In this document: positions 55,496 through 64,000 of the stretch, piece after piece
How the letters are laid out: the number at the start of each line of letters is the position of its first letter
Numbering within the stretch: the first letter of the stretch is position 1
From: Sphingomonadaceae bacterium
GTDB lineage: Bacteria > Pseudomonadota > Alphaproteobacteria > Sphingomonadales > Sphingomonadaceae
NCBI GenBank assembly: GCA_947477745.1
Contig: CANJUF010000004.1
Location: 1 to 64,000 of the forward strand
DNA length: 64,000 nt
Reading direction: 5' to 3'
Made by a program: the position numbers and the translations under genes
Notes under the pieces: generated by a model
Told to the model about the DNA's origin: nothing
The model's database searches: none
The model's input: only the letters and a program-made list of their open reading frames with translations

Positions 55496-56146
55496 TCAAA
55501 TCGACTGTCCGGTCTTTTCCCAGTCGGCCAGGAACGCTTCGATACCCTTTTCGGTCAGCACATGTTTGAACAGATTGCGGATCACGGCGGGCGGCATCGT
55601 TGCGACATCGGCGCCGATGCGGGCGCTTTCGAGCACGTGGACCGGGTGGCGGATCGAGGCGACGAGGATCTCGGTGGAAAAATCGTAGTTATCGTAGATC
55701 AGGCGGATGTCTTCGATCAGTTCCATCCCGTCGAAGCCGTTGTCATCGTGCCTGCCGACAAAGGGGGATACGAATGTCGCGCCCGCCTTGGCCGCGAGCA
55801 GCGCCTGATTGGCGGAAAAGCAAAGCGTCACGTTGACCATGGAGCCATCGCCGGTGAGCTTCTTGCAGGTCTTGAGGCCGTCGATGGTGAGCGGAACCTT
55901 GATGCAGACGTTATCGGCGATTTTGCGCAGGATTTCCGCCTCGCGCATCATCCCGGCGTGATCGAGCGCGACCACTTCGGCGCTGACCGGACCGTCGACC
56001 AGGCCGCAGATTTCCTTCGTCACTTCCATGAAATCGCGGCCCGATTTGTGGATCAGCGAGGGATTGGTCGTCACCCCGTCGAGCAGGCCGGTTTCGGCAA
56101 GCTCCGCGATCTCGGCGGTGTCGGCGGTGTCGACGAAAAATTTCAT
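55496..56146 (-). CDS. fructose-6-phosphate aldolase / transaldolase (TalC/FSA type)
   Basis: Short transaldolase-family enzyme of 216 residues. Schiff-base Lys83 in [48 protein letters not shown] and [13 protein letters not shown] are diagnostic. Works in pentose-phosphate metabolism as transaldolase or as fructose-6-phosphate aldolase; sequence alone does not decide. Ends 13 bases ahead of the cobT TTG start. Confidence 0.93.
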   Translation of the reverse strand: MKFFVDTADTAEIAELAETGLLDGVTTNPSLIHKSGRDFMEVTKEICGLVDGPVSAEVVALDHAGMMREAEILRKIADNVCIKVPLTIDGLKTCKKLTGDGSMVNVTLCFSANQALLAAKAGATFVSPFVGRHDDNGFDGMELIEDIRLIYDNYDFSTEILVASIRHPVHVLESARIGADVATMPPAVIRNLFKHVLTEKGIEAFLADWEKTGQSI

Positions 56147-56256
56147 GAGGCTGGGTTCCTGCGGTGAATCGGCGTTCGGACGCTATAGGCAAGGGATCGC
56201 TGCTGTTCTAGGGTCTCGCTGGAGAGCGGCAAGAGCCGCCCTATACGGAGAGCATG

Positions 56257-57108
56257 ATGAGAGACATTCGCGAACTCAAGGACGATCCCGAAGCCTATGC
56301 CGCCGAGCTCGAACGGCGCTGGAACGGGCTATTGAGTTATCGCTACATCGGTCGCCACTATTCCTCGATGAACACCGGCGACATCGACGCCAAGGTCAAG
56401 CTGCGCCACGACATGCGCAATTCGACCGGCGGGCTGCTGGTGGCCCCGATCGCGATCAGCGCGCCCGAATCGGGCAACATGACCGACATGGAAGCCGTGC
56501 CCAATCCGGTGATCTATTCGTGCCAGATCCTCGATCCCGGCCACGGCGTGAAGACCATCGAGGTGATCCATTCGCAGGGCCTCAAGCGCGGGCGGCAAAT
56601 GGCCTACAGCCGCTCTAAAATCGTCGATGCAGACGATCATTCACGCGTGATCGCGCTGGTCGAAGGCCAGGGCGCGGCCATTGGCGAGACGCCTGACGGT
56701 CTTGGCAAGATGCCCGAATCGCGCATGGAAGTGGTCGATTCGCCTGACATGCCGCCGCTGTGGGAGGTGTTCGGCGCGACCCGCGCCGATGACGGCATCT
56801 GGGCGCTTGGAGAATTGTCGACCGATCTCGCCTCGCCCGATGCGGCGCTGCACATCGGCCCCCAGCATGTCGCGCTTGAAAAGGCAGCGATGGACATTGC
56901 CGAAGAGTTCGCCGGGACCGACCGGCTCCAGATCGAATCGTGGCATGTGATGTTCTTGGCACGCGGCAAATCTGGCCCATTCCCGATTCGCGGCGAGGCC
57001 GTTGCTGGCGTCGATGGCAAGATCGGCGTTACGCTGCTTATGGTCGACGCTGGCAACGGCGACCGCAACGTAACTTCGGCCTCGGCGGTGTTCCGCCGGG
57101 TCGACTAG
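56257..57108 (+). CDS. thioesterase-like (hotdog-fold) hypothetical protein
   Basis: Protein of 283 residues with a double-hotdog-like layout: an N-terminal half containing GGLLVAPIAISAPESGNMTD and KTIEVIHSQGLKRGRQMAYS, and a C-terminal half with LQIESWHVMFLARGKSGP and a final TLLMVDAGNGDRNVTSASAV. The pattern recalls PaaI-type acyl-CoA thioesterases, but catalytic residues were not confirmed. ATG 56257 follows GGAGAGC plus an alternative ATG at 56254. Convergent with the DUF4197 locus. Confidence 0.65.
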   Translation: MRDIRELKDDPEAYAAELERRWNGLLSYRYIGRHYSSMNTGDIDAKVKLRHDMRNSTGGLLVAPIAISAPESGNMTDMEAVPNPVIYSCQILDPGHGVKTIEVIHSQGLKRGRQMAYSRSKIVDADDHSRVIALVEGQGAAIGETPDGLGKMPESRMEVVDSPDMPPLWEVFGATRADDGIWALGELSTDLASPDAALHIGPQHVALEKAAMDIAEEFAGTDRLQIESWHVMFLARGKSGPFPIRGEAVAGVDGKIGVTLLMVDAGNGDRNVTSASAVFRRVD

Positions 57109-57791
57109 CGCAGTCCGCGCAGCGCGCCGATCAGCACCGGATCGCCGGTCGATTCGGGGTCGGCGCGAATTTGCGCTTCGGCATGGCCGATCTCGCGCCA
57201 GATCGCCGCATCGACATCCCGGGCGAGTGCATTGGCCAGCTTGGTCACATCGATGCTGGTCGCGCTCGATAGCGCCTGCGATACCAGCGGATCGTTCGCG
57301 ATGCGCAAGGCGAGGCCGAGTTCGGGAACCATTGCCGTGATCAGCGCGGTACCCATCTGCCCGCGCAGCAAGGTCGTCGCTGCCTGAGGTCCGCCTTTCA
57401 GGATCGCTAGGGCATTGTCAGTGCCCACCGTGCGCACCGCATCGGCGACCACGGGCGCGGCGCGGCGCGCGCCCGCTTCCGCCACGCGGTTGAGCCGCCG
57501 TTGCAACCTCTCGCGAAACAGGCTCGAGACGAGCATTCCTTCGAGCGCGCCGCCGCGCCCGCCAAGCAGATCCGGCAAGCCGATCCTCGCCACCGAGCTA
57601 TTCCAGAACCCGTCTTCGGCGGTCAGCCGTGCGAAGGCGTTGTTCTATGCGCGCACCAGCAAGCGGCGGATCGCCTCGGTCAGCGAAAACGGCGGCAATG
57701 AGGCGCAGCCCGACAGGCTCGCCAGGCCGAGTAACCCGGCCCCGGCCAGGAAAGCCCTGCGCCCTGCCATCCCCCGAGCATTTCCACCCAT
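57105..57791 (-). pseudogene. DUF4197 lipoprotein gene interrupted by in-frame TAG
   Basis: A DUF4197 protein split by an amber codon (TAG at 57647-57645). The N-terminal piece (MGGNARGMAGRRAFLAGAGL, then ASLSGC) is a twin-arginine-type lipoprotein signal ending in a lipobox; it stops after EAIRRLLVRA. The same frame resumes NNAFARLTAEDGFWNSSVAR, IGLPDLLGGRGGALEGMLVS and runs to IGALRGLR. No shift is needed: one codon is changed. ATG 57791 has GGGAG six bases upstream. Either a recent pseudogene or a readthrough case. Confidence 0.82.
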
Positions 57792-57840
57792 AGCCATCTC
57801 CCTTTGGCATCCAGCCAGCAATGCCCTTATGTGCATTACA

Positions 57841-60006
57841 ATGCAGCGCGTGCGAATACTCGTTTTCAATGCCGCTTTGGGCGCGCTCGATTACCGCGTG
57901 CCCGAGGGCATGAAAGCCGTGCCGGGCAGCATCGTCGTCGCGCCGCTTGGGCCGCGCCAGATCATCGGCGTGGTCTGGGAACCCGAGAGCCTCGAGGCCG
58001 CCGAAGTTCCCGAATCGAAGCTGCGACCGCTGGTCGAGGTCTTGCCGGCCCCGCCCCTGCCCGCGCCGCTGCGCCGTCTGATCGAATGGACCGCCGACTA
58101 TTACTGCGCGCCCATGGCCTCGGTCGCGCGGATGGCGCTGGCGAGCAGCGCAGCCCTGAGGGGCGGCGGGACGGTCACCGAATACCGCCTGACCGGCACC
58201 GAGCCGGCTCGCCTCACGCCGCAACGCCTGGCCGCGCTCGATGCACTGACAGGTGAGCAGGCCACGATCCGCGAGCTTGCGGCCACTGCCGGCGTTTCCG
58301 AGGGCGTCTTGCGCGGGCTGGTGTCGGCTGGCGCGCTCGAACCGGTCACGGTCGATCTGGACCGGCCCTATCCGGCAGCGAAACCGGATTTCGCCGTGCC
58401 GGAGCTTTCGCCCGATCAGCAGGCAGCGGCAGACGCGTTCGTTGCGGCGGTTCGCGAGCGTCATTTCCGGCCGTTCCTGCTCGACGGCGTCACCGGATCG
58501 GGCAAGACCGAGTGCTATTTCGAGGCCGTGGCCGAGGCGCTGCGGCAGGGCCGCCAGACCCTCGTGCTGTTGCCTGAGATCGCGCTCACCCAGAACTTCC
58601 TGCGCCGGTTCGAGCAGCGCTTTGGCGTTCCCCCGGTGCTGTGGCACTCCTCGGTCAAGTCGACCGAGCGGCGACGCGCCTGGCGCGCAATCGCCTCGGG
58701 AGAGGCGCAGGTCGTGGTCGGCGCGCGCTCGGCGCTGTTCCTGCCCTATGCGAACCTTGGCCTGATCGTGATCGACGAGGCGCACGAAATATCGTTCAAA
58801 CAGGACGACGGCGTGCGTTACAATGCGCGCGACGTGGCGGTGATCCGGGCGAAGTTCGAGGCTGTGCCGGTGATCCTCGCCAGCGCGACCCCTGCGCTCG
58901 AATCCATGCAGCTTGCCGAAAACGGCACATACGAGCGCATCGAGCTGCCTGACCGATTTGGCGGCGCGAGCCTGCCCAGCATCGAGATTCTTGATTTGCG
59001 CGAGGAGCAGCCCGAGCGCGGCCGCTGGCTGGCGCCGCGGCTGATGAAGGAGATCGAGGCGCGGCTGGAGCGCGGCGAGCAATCGCTGCTGTTCCTCAAC
59101 CGGCGGGGCTATGCACCGCTGACGCTGTGCCGATCGTGCGGCCACCGCTTCCAGTGCCCCAATTGCACCGCATGGCTGGTAGAGCACCGATTTTCGCGGC
59201 GGCTGGCATGCCACCACTGTGGGCATGAAGTGCCGGTGCCCGAGCTTTGCCCCGAATGCGGCGAGGCGGACTGCCTTGTCGCCTGCGGCCCGGGGGTCGA
59301 GCGAATCGCCGACGAAGTGCGCGATCTGCTGCCCGCAGCGCGCATTGCGCAGGCAACTTCGGACACGCTCAACACGCCCGAGCGGATCGCTGATTTCGTA
59401 ACCGCAGCCGAGGAAGGCGCGATCGATGTGATCGTCGGTACCCAGCTCGTCACCAAAGGGTATCATTTTCCCCAGCTGACTCTTGTCGGCGTGGTCGATG
59501 CCGACCTCGGGCTTGAGGGCGGAGACTTGCGCGCGGGCGAGCGGACTTATCAGCAGATCGCCCAGGTCGCCGGGCGCGCCGGGCGTGCGCAAAAGCCGGG
59601 ACAAGTCCTGATCCAGACGCGCCATCCCGAGGCCGCCGTGATCGCCGCGCTCGCCGCAGGGGACCGCGACGCCTTTTATGAGGCGGAAACGCAAGGCCGC
59701 CGCGATGCTGGCGCGCCACCGTTCGGACGCTGGGCAGCAATCATCGTCTCAAGCGAGCACGAAGCCGAAGCCCGCGAGGCCGCGCGAATGATCGGCGGTT
59801 CACGGCCCGCTCATCCCGACATTGCGATCCTTGGCCCCGCGCCCGCACCGCTTTCGCTGCTGCGCGGGCGCTATCGCTACCGCCTGCTCATCAATGCGCG
59901 GCGTTCGGCGCAGTTGCAGAAGGTGCTTCGCGAATGGCTTGGCCCGCTCCAGTTTCCACGCGGGGTCCGCGTGGGCATCGATGTGGACCCCTACAGCTTC
60001 GTATGA
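57841..60006 (+). CDS. priA: primosomal protein N' (replication restart helicase)
   Basis: 3'-5' helicase that restarts stalled replication forks; about 721 residues. Walker A in DGVTGSGKTECYFEAVAEAL, DEAH in VIDEAHEISFKQDDGVRYNA, and the zinc cysteines in CRSCGHRFQCPNC and CHHCGHEVPVPELCPECG. GRAGRAQKPGQVLIQT is a later helicase motif. I choose ATG 57841 (MQRVRILVFNAALGALDYRV); ATG 57829 is also in frame. Divergent from the DUF4197 locus. The stop overlaps the next start. Confidence 0.95.
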   Translation: MQRVRILVFNAALGALDYRVPEGMKAVPGSIVVAPLGPRQIIGVVWEPESLEAAEVPESKLRPLVEVLPAPPLPAPLRRLIEWTADYYCAPMASVARMALASSAALRGGGTVTEYRLTGTEPARLTPQRLAALDALTGEQATIRELAATAGVSEGVLRGLVSAGALEPVTVDLDRPYPAAKPDFAVPELSPDQQAAADAFVAAVRERHFRPFLLDGVTGSGKTECYFEAVAEALRQGRQTLVLLPEIALTQNFLRRFEQRFGVPPVLWHSSVKSTERRRAWRAIASGEAQVVVGARSALFLPYANLGLIVIDEAHEISFKQDDGVRYNARDVAVIRAKFEAVPVILASATPALESMQLAENGTYERIELPDRFGGASLPSIEILDLREEQPERGRWLAPRLMKEIEARLERGEQSLLFLNRRGYAPLTLCRSCGHRFQCPNCTAWLVEHRFSRRLACHHCGHEVPVPELCPECGEADCLVACGPGVERIADEVRDLLPAARIAQATSDTLNTPERIADFVTAAEEGAIDVIVGTQLVTKGYHFPQLTLVGVVDADLGLEGGDLRAGERTYQQIAQVAGRAGRAQKPGQVLIQTRHPEAAVIAALAAGDRDAFYEAETQGRRDAGAPPFGRWAAIIVSSEHEAEAREAARMIGGSRPAHPDIAILGPAPAPLSLLRGRYRYRLLINARRSAQLQKVLREWLGPLQFPRGVRVGIDVDPYSFV

Positions 60007-61505
60007 TGCGCTGGATCGCCTCGCTCCTGCTGGCGCTGCTGTGCCTCGCCAGCATGCCTGCACAGGCGCGAGATTGGGTCCGCGCCGAAATGCCCGGCGT
60101 GGTGCTCTATTCGGACGGCTATCCTCACGAATTGCAGCGTTGGGCACTCAAGGTCCGGCTGTTCGACGCGCTGCTGCGCCAGCAGTTCGATCTGACCGCG
60201 CCGGATGCAGACTTGGGCAGCCCGCTGACCGTTTACCTGCTCGACGAAGGCAAGGACGTCGAGAAGCTCACCGGGCTTGAAAACATCCATGGGCTCTACA
60301 GCCCGTCGAGCGAAGGCAGCTTCCTGATCGCGAGCCGCGCCCCCGGCTATTACAAGGATCAGCTATCCGGCCAGAGCGTGCTGTTTCACGAATATACGCA
60401 CCATTTCATGTATCGCCATTTCACCAGCGCCTGGCCTGCCTGGTACCGCGAAGGCTTCGCCGAATATGCCGGTGCCGTCAGCTTCGATGCCGACTGGAAC
60501 GCGGCCGTGGGCCAGCCCAACTGGCCCCGCCTGAAACATCTGAACGGCAAACCAATGCCGCTCGCGACAGTGCTGACGGCATCGGTGGACGATTTCAAAC
60601 CAGGCGAGAAGGCAAGGTTCTATGCCTGGTCGTGGAAGTTGGTCACTTTGCTGGGGGCTTCACAGGACGACCGCTACAAGCTGCAGCGCTATCTGCGCAT
60701 GTATGCTTCGGGCACCGAATCGAGCGAAGCGGCGCTGGCCGCGTTCGGCGATCTGGATGCGCTCGAAGCGCGGCTTCATGCTTTTGTGCCCGATCCGCGC
60801 GGCGGACAGAAAATTGCGCTCAAGGCGCCTCCGGCGGCGGACATTGAGGTGACGACGCTCGATCCGCTAGAATCGCGGCTCATCGACCTGAGGCTCGGAC
60901 GGATGGCGGGGAAAAACGACAAGCAAGTGCTCGCAGGCTTGCGCATGTTCGTCAGCGCCTACCCCGGCAATGCGACGGCTCGGCGCGAGCTGGCTCTCGC
61001 CCTGATGCGCAGCAATCTTGGCGAGGCGCGTGGGCAGGCCGAGCTGGCGGTGTCGCTCGCTCCCGGTGATTCGCGCTCGCAAGCGATCCTGGCGGACATC
61101 GCCATGCGCCAGGCGAAGGCCAATCCCGCCACGACTGCCGCCGACTGGGACAAGCTGCGCGTCATGCTGGCCAAGGCATTTGGCTCTGGCACGCGCGATC
61201 CAATGGCTCTGTCCATGCTGTTCCGAAGCTACCTGATGGAGCCGCAACCTGCCCCGCCCGCGGTTCACGCGGCGATGGACCGCGCGCTTGCGCTCCAGCC
61301 CGAATCTTACGAGATTCGCTCGCTCGCGGTCTATTCTCTGGCGATGCGCGGCCAATATGGCGATGCGCGGCAGGCGGCCGAGATACTCGCTTCCGATCCG
61401 CATTCAGGAATGCTCGGCAAGCAGGCGCTGGACATGCTAGGAAAACTCCAGAGAGCCGCGCCGGCAGCCTGCCGGCCGCGCACAACGGGAGCATTGGCAT
61501 GCTGA
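60003..61505 (+). CDS. DUF1570-type metallopeptidase-like protein with TPR-like tail
   Basis: Exported protein of 500 residues with a signal peptide (MMRWIASLLLALLCLASMPA). A zincin-like HExxH is present: His129-Glu130-Tyr-Thr-His133 in FHEYTHHFMYRHFTSAW, with downstream Glu154 (YREGFAEYAG) as the likely third ligand. The C-terminal half has TPR-like helices (ARRELALALMRSNLGEARGQ). A gluzincin-like peptidase is likely; substrate unknown. ATG 60003 overlaps the priA stop by four bases. Confidence 0.78.
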   Translation: MMRWIASLLLALLCLASMPAQARDWVRAEMPGVVLYSDGYPHELQRWALKVRLFDALLRQQFDLTAPDADLGSPLTVYLLDEGKDVEKLTGLENIHGLYSPSSEGSFLIASRAPGYYKDQLSGQSVLFHEYTHHFMYRHFTSAWPAWYREGFAEYAGAVSFDADWNAAVGQPNWPRLKHLNGKPMPLATVLTASVDDFKPGEKARFYAWSWKLVTLLGASQDDRYKLQRYLRMYASGTESSEAALAAFGDLDALEARLHAFVPDPRGGQKIALKAPPAADIEVTTLDPLESRLIDLRLGRMAGKNDKQVLAGLRMFVSAYPGNATARRELALALMRSNLGEARGQAELAVSLAPGDSRSQAILADIAMRQAKANPATTAADWDKLRVMLAKAFGSGTRDPMALSMLFRSYLMEPQPAPPAVHAAMDRALALQPESYEIRSLAVYSLAMRGQYGDARQAAEILASDPHSGMLGKQALDMLGKLQRAAPAACRPRTTGALAC

Positions 61506-62131
61506 CAGTCCATCACCTGCGCAATTCACAGTCCGAACGCATCGTCTGGCTCTGCGAAGAGCTCGGCATCCAATACGACCTAAAGGTCTGGAACCGGCGC
61601 GAGGACAACATGATGGCGCCGCCCGAATACAAGGCGCTTCACCCCATCCAGTCCGCCCCGGTCATCACCGATGGCGATTTCAGCCTCGGCGAATCGGGTG
61701 CGATCGTCGAATACATCTGCGGCAAATATGCCGACTGGAAGCTGTGTCCGCGCGCCGACGATCCGGATTTTGCGCAGCACTTGTTCTGGTTCCATTTCAC
61801 CAACGGCACCTTCATGACCAATGTGATGATGGATATGGCGGTGATGATGACCGGCGGAAAGGCCGAGGCCAGCATCGGCAACGACCGGGGCGAGCGCGCA
61901 TGGGCGATGATCGAGGACCAGCTTGGAAAGACCGACTATTTCGGTGGCCGAGAGCTCACCAGCGCCGACGTCATGATGGTTTTCGGGCTGACGACGATGC
62001 GCAATTATATCGGTAAGTCGCTAGATGATTACCCGAATCTGCGCGCTTACCTCCAGCGCATCGGTGCGCGCGAAGCCTATCAGCGCGCGATGGCCAAGGC
62101 CGAGCCTGGGGTTACGCCAAACCTGACCTAA
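61499..62131 (+). CDS. glutathione S-transferase family protein
   Basis: GST-fold protein of 210 residues. N-terminal thioredoxin-like part: MLTVHHLRNSQSERIVWLCE, SAPVITDGDFSLGESGAIVE with the glutathione gamma-Glu site (ESGAIVEY). C-terminal helical domain has RELTSADVMMVFGLTTMRNY. The catalytic Ser/Tyr may be Ser10 or Ser12; class not assigned. ATG overlaps the preceding gene by seven bases. Confidence 0.9.
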   Translation: MLTVHHLRNSQSERIVWLCEELGIQYDLKVWNRREDNMMAPPEYKALHPIQSAPVITDGDFSLGESGAIVEYICGKYADWKLCPRADDPDFAQHLFWFHFTNGTFMTNVMMDMAVMMTGGKAEASIGNDRGERAWAMIEDQLGKTDYFGGRELTSADVMMVFGLTTMRNYIGKSLDDYPNLRAYLQRIGAREAYQRAMAKAEPGVTPNLT

Positions 62132-63150
62132 CGCGCCTCGCGGCGCAGCAGTTCGCGCTTGATGGCCTCGCCATAGGCATAGCCGCCGAGCGAGCCGTCA
62201 GCCGCGACGACACGGTGGCACGGTGTCAGCACCGCGACGGGGTTCGCGCCATTGGCCTGCCCGACCGCGCGGCTCGCTCCCGGCTTGCCGAGTATCGCCG
62301 CAATCTCGCCGTAGCTGCGCGTCTCGCCCGGCGGGATAGCGCGAAGCTGGTCCCAAACCGCTTCCTGGAACGCCGTGCCCTGCACGTCGAGCGGGAGACT
62401 GGCGGTGCGGCCCGGTTGTTCGACCGCCGCGACGACCTGTTCGCATAGCTGCGCAAACTGCGCATCGCCCGCTGCAATCTCGGCGCGCGGGAAACGGGCA
62501 GCCAGTTCGTCCGGCCCTTCGCCGAAGGAGAGGCGGCACACGCCCTTGTCCGTGGCGGCGATCAGCATCGTGCCAAGGCTGGTCTCGACCTGTGCCCAGC
62601 GGATCACCGCACCGATCCCGCCGTTCTTCCAAACCGAGGGTGTCATTCCAAGCCTTTCCCGATTGTTGTCATAGAAGCGCGAAGGCGCCGAGTAGCCGGC
62701 GTCATAGACTGCATCGGTCACCCGTCGGCCTGCGCTGAGCGAATCCGCCGCACGCTCCATTTGCAAGGCGCGCGCATAGGCGGCGGGCGAAAGGCCGGTG
62801 GCGCGCTTGAACAGGCGCTGGAAATGGGCTGGTGAATACCCGGCCTCCGCCGCCAGAGCGCCCAGCGCCTGCGGCTGGCAGGTACGCTTAATCGCCTCGA
62901 TCGCGGTCAGGACTGCCCGCTCGTCGCGTGAGACATCGTCGGGCGAACAGCGCTTGCAGGCGCGCAGGCCTGCTGCCCGCGCCTCGCCCGGTCCGGCGAA
63001 GAACCGCACATTGGTGCGCGCGGGATGGCGCGCCGCGCAGGATGGGCGGCAATAGATGCCGGTGGACAGCACGCCGGTAACGAAACGCCCGTCAAAGGAG
63101 CGGTCGCGATTTAGCACTGCCTGCCAGCATTGTTCGTCGGTAAGATCCAT
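62128..63150 (-). CDS. ada: bifunctional DNA repair/transcription regulator Ada
   Basis: Adaptive-response protein of 340 residues. N-terminal zinc domain with Cys34, 38, 65 and 68 (YCRPSCAAR, RACKRCSP) accepts methyl groups from phosphotriesters; then an AraC-type helix-turn-helix (ALAAEAGYSPAHFQRLFKRA), and a C-terminal O6-alkylguanine transferase with Cys311 in LTPCHRVVAADGSLGGYAYG. Complete in all three parts. It is convergent with the GST gene, overlapping by four bases. Confidence 0.94.
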   Translation of the reverse strand: MDLTDEQCWQAVLNRDRSFDGRFVTGVLSTGIYCRPSCAARHPARTNVRFFAGPGEARAAGLRACKRCSPDDVSRDERAVLTAIEAIKRTCQPQALGALAAEAGYSPAHFQRLFKRATGLSPAAYARALQMERAADSLSAGRRVTDAVYDAGYSAPSRFYDNNRERLGMTPSVWKNGGIGAVIRWAQVETSLGTMLIAATDKGVCRLSFGEGPDELAARFPRAEIAAGDAQFAQLCEQVVAAVEQPGRTASLPLDVQGTAFQEAVWDQLRAIPPGETRSYGEIAAILGKPGASRAVGQANGANPVAVLTPCHRVVAADGSLGGYAYGEAIKRELLRREAR

Positions 63151-63241
63151 GCGCCTTCCTAACGATTCGCGGGTCGGCCCGCATCCCGCATCTTGCGGTC
63201 AAAATTGTCTGCCTTGCGAGGGTCGGCGGGGACAATCAGGC

Positions 63242-63259
63242 GGTTAGTTTAAGCTAACC
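63242..63259. promoter_or_regulatory. palindrome in ada/atpH intergenic region
   Basis: GGTTAG-TTTAAG-CTAACC, six-base arms, in the 230-base gap between divergent ada and atpH. Could be a regulator site; Ada-box-like features were not recognised. Confidence 0.25.
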
Positions 63260-63317
63260 TTCCCGCCCGCCTTGCATCGCAGCAGAATCGTCGCTATGCG
63301 CCCCCCGTCTGCGGGCC

Positions 63318-63342
63318 ATCCCGGCTTTGTCCGGGATTTTTT
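63318..63342 (+). terminator. hairpin with T-run upstream of atpH
   Basis: ATCCCGG (63318-63324), loop CTTTGT, CCGGGAT (63331-63337), then a T run. It has the form of an intrinsic terminator but lies 39 bases before the atpH start and in its direction, so it may end a short leader or small RNA. Confidence 0.6.
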
Positions 63343-63380
63343 CGTGCCTCAGCCCACCCGATGTGAAGGACAATACGCGC

Positions 63381-63935
63381 GTGGCTAATCCCGGCGGAAT
63401 CTCGGCCAGTTTGCAAGGTCGCTATGCATCCGCGCTGTTCGATCTGGCGAGCGAGAACGGCCAGGTTTCGGCGGTCGAATCCGATCTCGAAAAGCTGGAT
63501 CAGGCGCTTGTCGAAAGCCCGGAACTGGCCGGACTGATCCGCAATCCGCAGATCAGCCGCGGCGAGGCTGGCACGGCGCTCGAATCCGTGGCCGGCATTC
63601 TTGGGCTGTCGCCAGTGACCCGCAATTTCCTCGGCGTGCTGGCGAGCAATCGCCGTCTGGCGCGTCTGCCCGAAATCGTTCGCGCCTTCGCCACCATCGC
63701 CGCCCATGCGCGCGGCGAAGCGACTGCCGAAGTGTCCACCGCGCATGCATTGGGCCCCGATCAGGTCGAAGCGCTTCGCCAGAAGCTCGAAGCGCGCGAA
63801 GGCCGCAACGTCAAGATCAAGACCAGTGTCGATCCCGATCTGCTCGGCGGACTGGTTGTCACCATCGGTTCAAAGCGTATCGATTCATCGATCCGCACTC
63901 GTCTCAATACCCTCGCCCAAGCGATGAAGGGCTGA
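63381..63935 (+). CDS. atpH: ATP synthase F1 subunit delta
   Basis: Stalk subunit joining F1 to the membrane part; 184 residues, normal length. Starts GTG 63381 ([20 protein letters not shown]); [13 protein letters not shown] at the N-terminus and the C-terminal [20 protein letters not shown] are the family signatures. AAGGA lies ~10 bases upstream. First gene of the atpHAGDC-type operon typical of alphaproteobacteria. Confidence 0.96.
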   Translation: MANPGGISASLQGRYASALFDLASENGQVSAVESDLEKLDQALVESPELAGLIRNPQISRGEAGTALESVAGILGLSPVTRNFLGVLASNRRLARLPEIVRAFATIAAHARGEATAEVSTAHALGPDQVEALRQKLEAREGRNVKIKTSVDPDLLGGLVVTIGSKRIDSSIRTRLNTLAQAMKG

Positions 63936-63971
63936 AGGCCCGTCAAAACGGCTTCGATGAAAGGCTAAGCA

Positions 63972-64000
63972 ATGGATATCCGCGCCGCAGAAATCTCCAA
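63972..64000 (+). CDS. atpA: ATP synthase F1 subunit alpha (5' end only)
   Basis: The window ends after about nine codons, MDIRAAEIS, the usual alphaproteobacterial AtpA start. It begins 36 bases after atpH, in the expected atpH-atpA order. Identity rests on this short start and on position. Confidence 0.85.

Noticed and set aside
57598..59694. A 698-codon open frame opposite priA
   Set aside because: Antisense shadow of priA; all helicase motifs are on the other strand.

Overview
The window is a stretch of high-GC alphaproteobacterial chromosome. Gene content and protein style point to Sphingomonadales, most likely the Erythrobacteraceae or a close relative. Supporting signs are a nuoA-to-nuoN operon with an alphaproteobacterial NuoG, a class I lysyl-tRNA synthetase, a CobT-type cobaltochelatase subunit, the rpmF-plsX-fabH-ihfA-merR block and an atpH-atpA operon start. 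The placement is inferred from reading proteins, not from a search. Coding density is very high and no gene-free stretch exceeds 300 bases. I saw no rRNA, tRNA, CRISPR array or prophage.

1-14714 (minus strand): the respiratory complex I operon, nuoA-B-C-D-E-F-G-H-I-J-K-L-M-N, with nuoN cut by the window edge. Most junctions overlap by 1-4 bases. Five unrelated small genes lie inside it: a 64-residue two-helix protein and a SnoaL-like protein between nuoD and nuoE, two tiny membrane proteins between nuoE and nuoF, and a 95-residue protein between nuoF and nuoG. A REP-like palindrome lies beside the first two.

14898-23594: a thiolase, an SH3-like secreted protein, a 2-hydroxyacid dehydrogenase, an ammonium transporter, then a minus-strand group (lone lipoyl domain, prfB, lipoprotein methyltransferase, flavin oxidoreductase, MOSC protein) and a DUF1330 gene. 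23691-24317 is a small non-autonomous IS481-type element with perfect terminal repeats, a 6-bp target duplication and a transposase that has lost its catalytic core in frame. It sits directly against an accessory cluster (24250-29580): three major-facilitator carriers, a CitE-like lyase and a carboxymuconolactone-decarboxylase-family protein, probably for uptake and breakdown of an organic acid.

29598-43461: a DUF3857/transglutaminase/TPR protein divergent from ettA, an OmpW porin, an RcnB-like Arg/Trp-rich secreted protein, cytochrome b561, a prolyl-hydroxylase-like oxygenase, lysS, a secreted hypothetical protein and a DinG-type helicase coupled to a SixA-type phosphatase. 43478-46549 is the rpmF-plsX-fabH-ihfA-merR block. 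46705-49111 holds a MAPEG protein, a metallo-hydrolase and an S24 autoproteolytic regulator facing two small coupled genes.

49115-64000: hydroxyacid dehydrogenase, cysS, an EamA carrier, nitroreductase, cobT, transaldolase, a thioesterase-like protein, a DUF4197 lipoprotein gene broken by an in-frame amber codon, priA, a DUF1570-type metallopeptidase/TPR protein, a glutathione S-transferase, ada, and the start of the ATP synthase operon (atpH, atpA).

I did not find a clearly new defence or biosynthetic system. The strongest leads are the small genes nested in the nuo operon, the core-deleted IS481 element that may have altered the start of its neighbour, the amber-interrupted DUF4197 gene, and the S24 regulator module with a probable operator and leaderless transcript.
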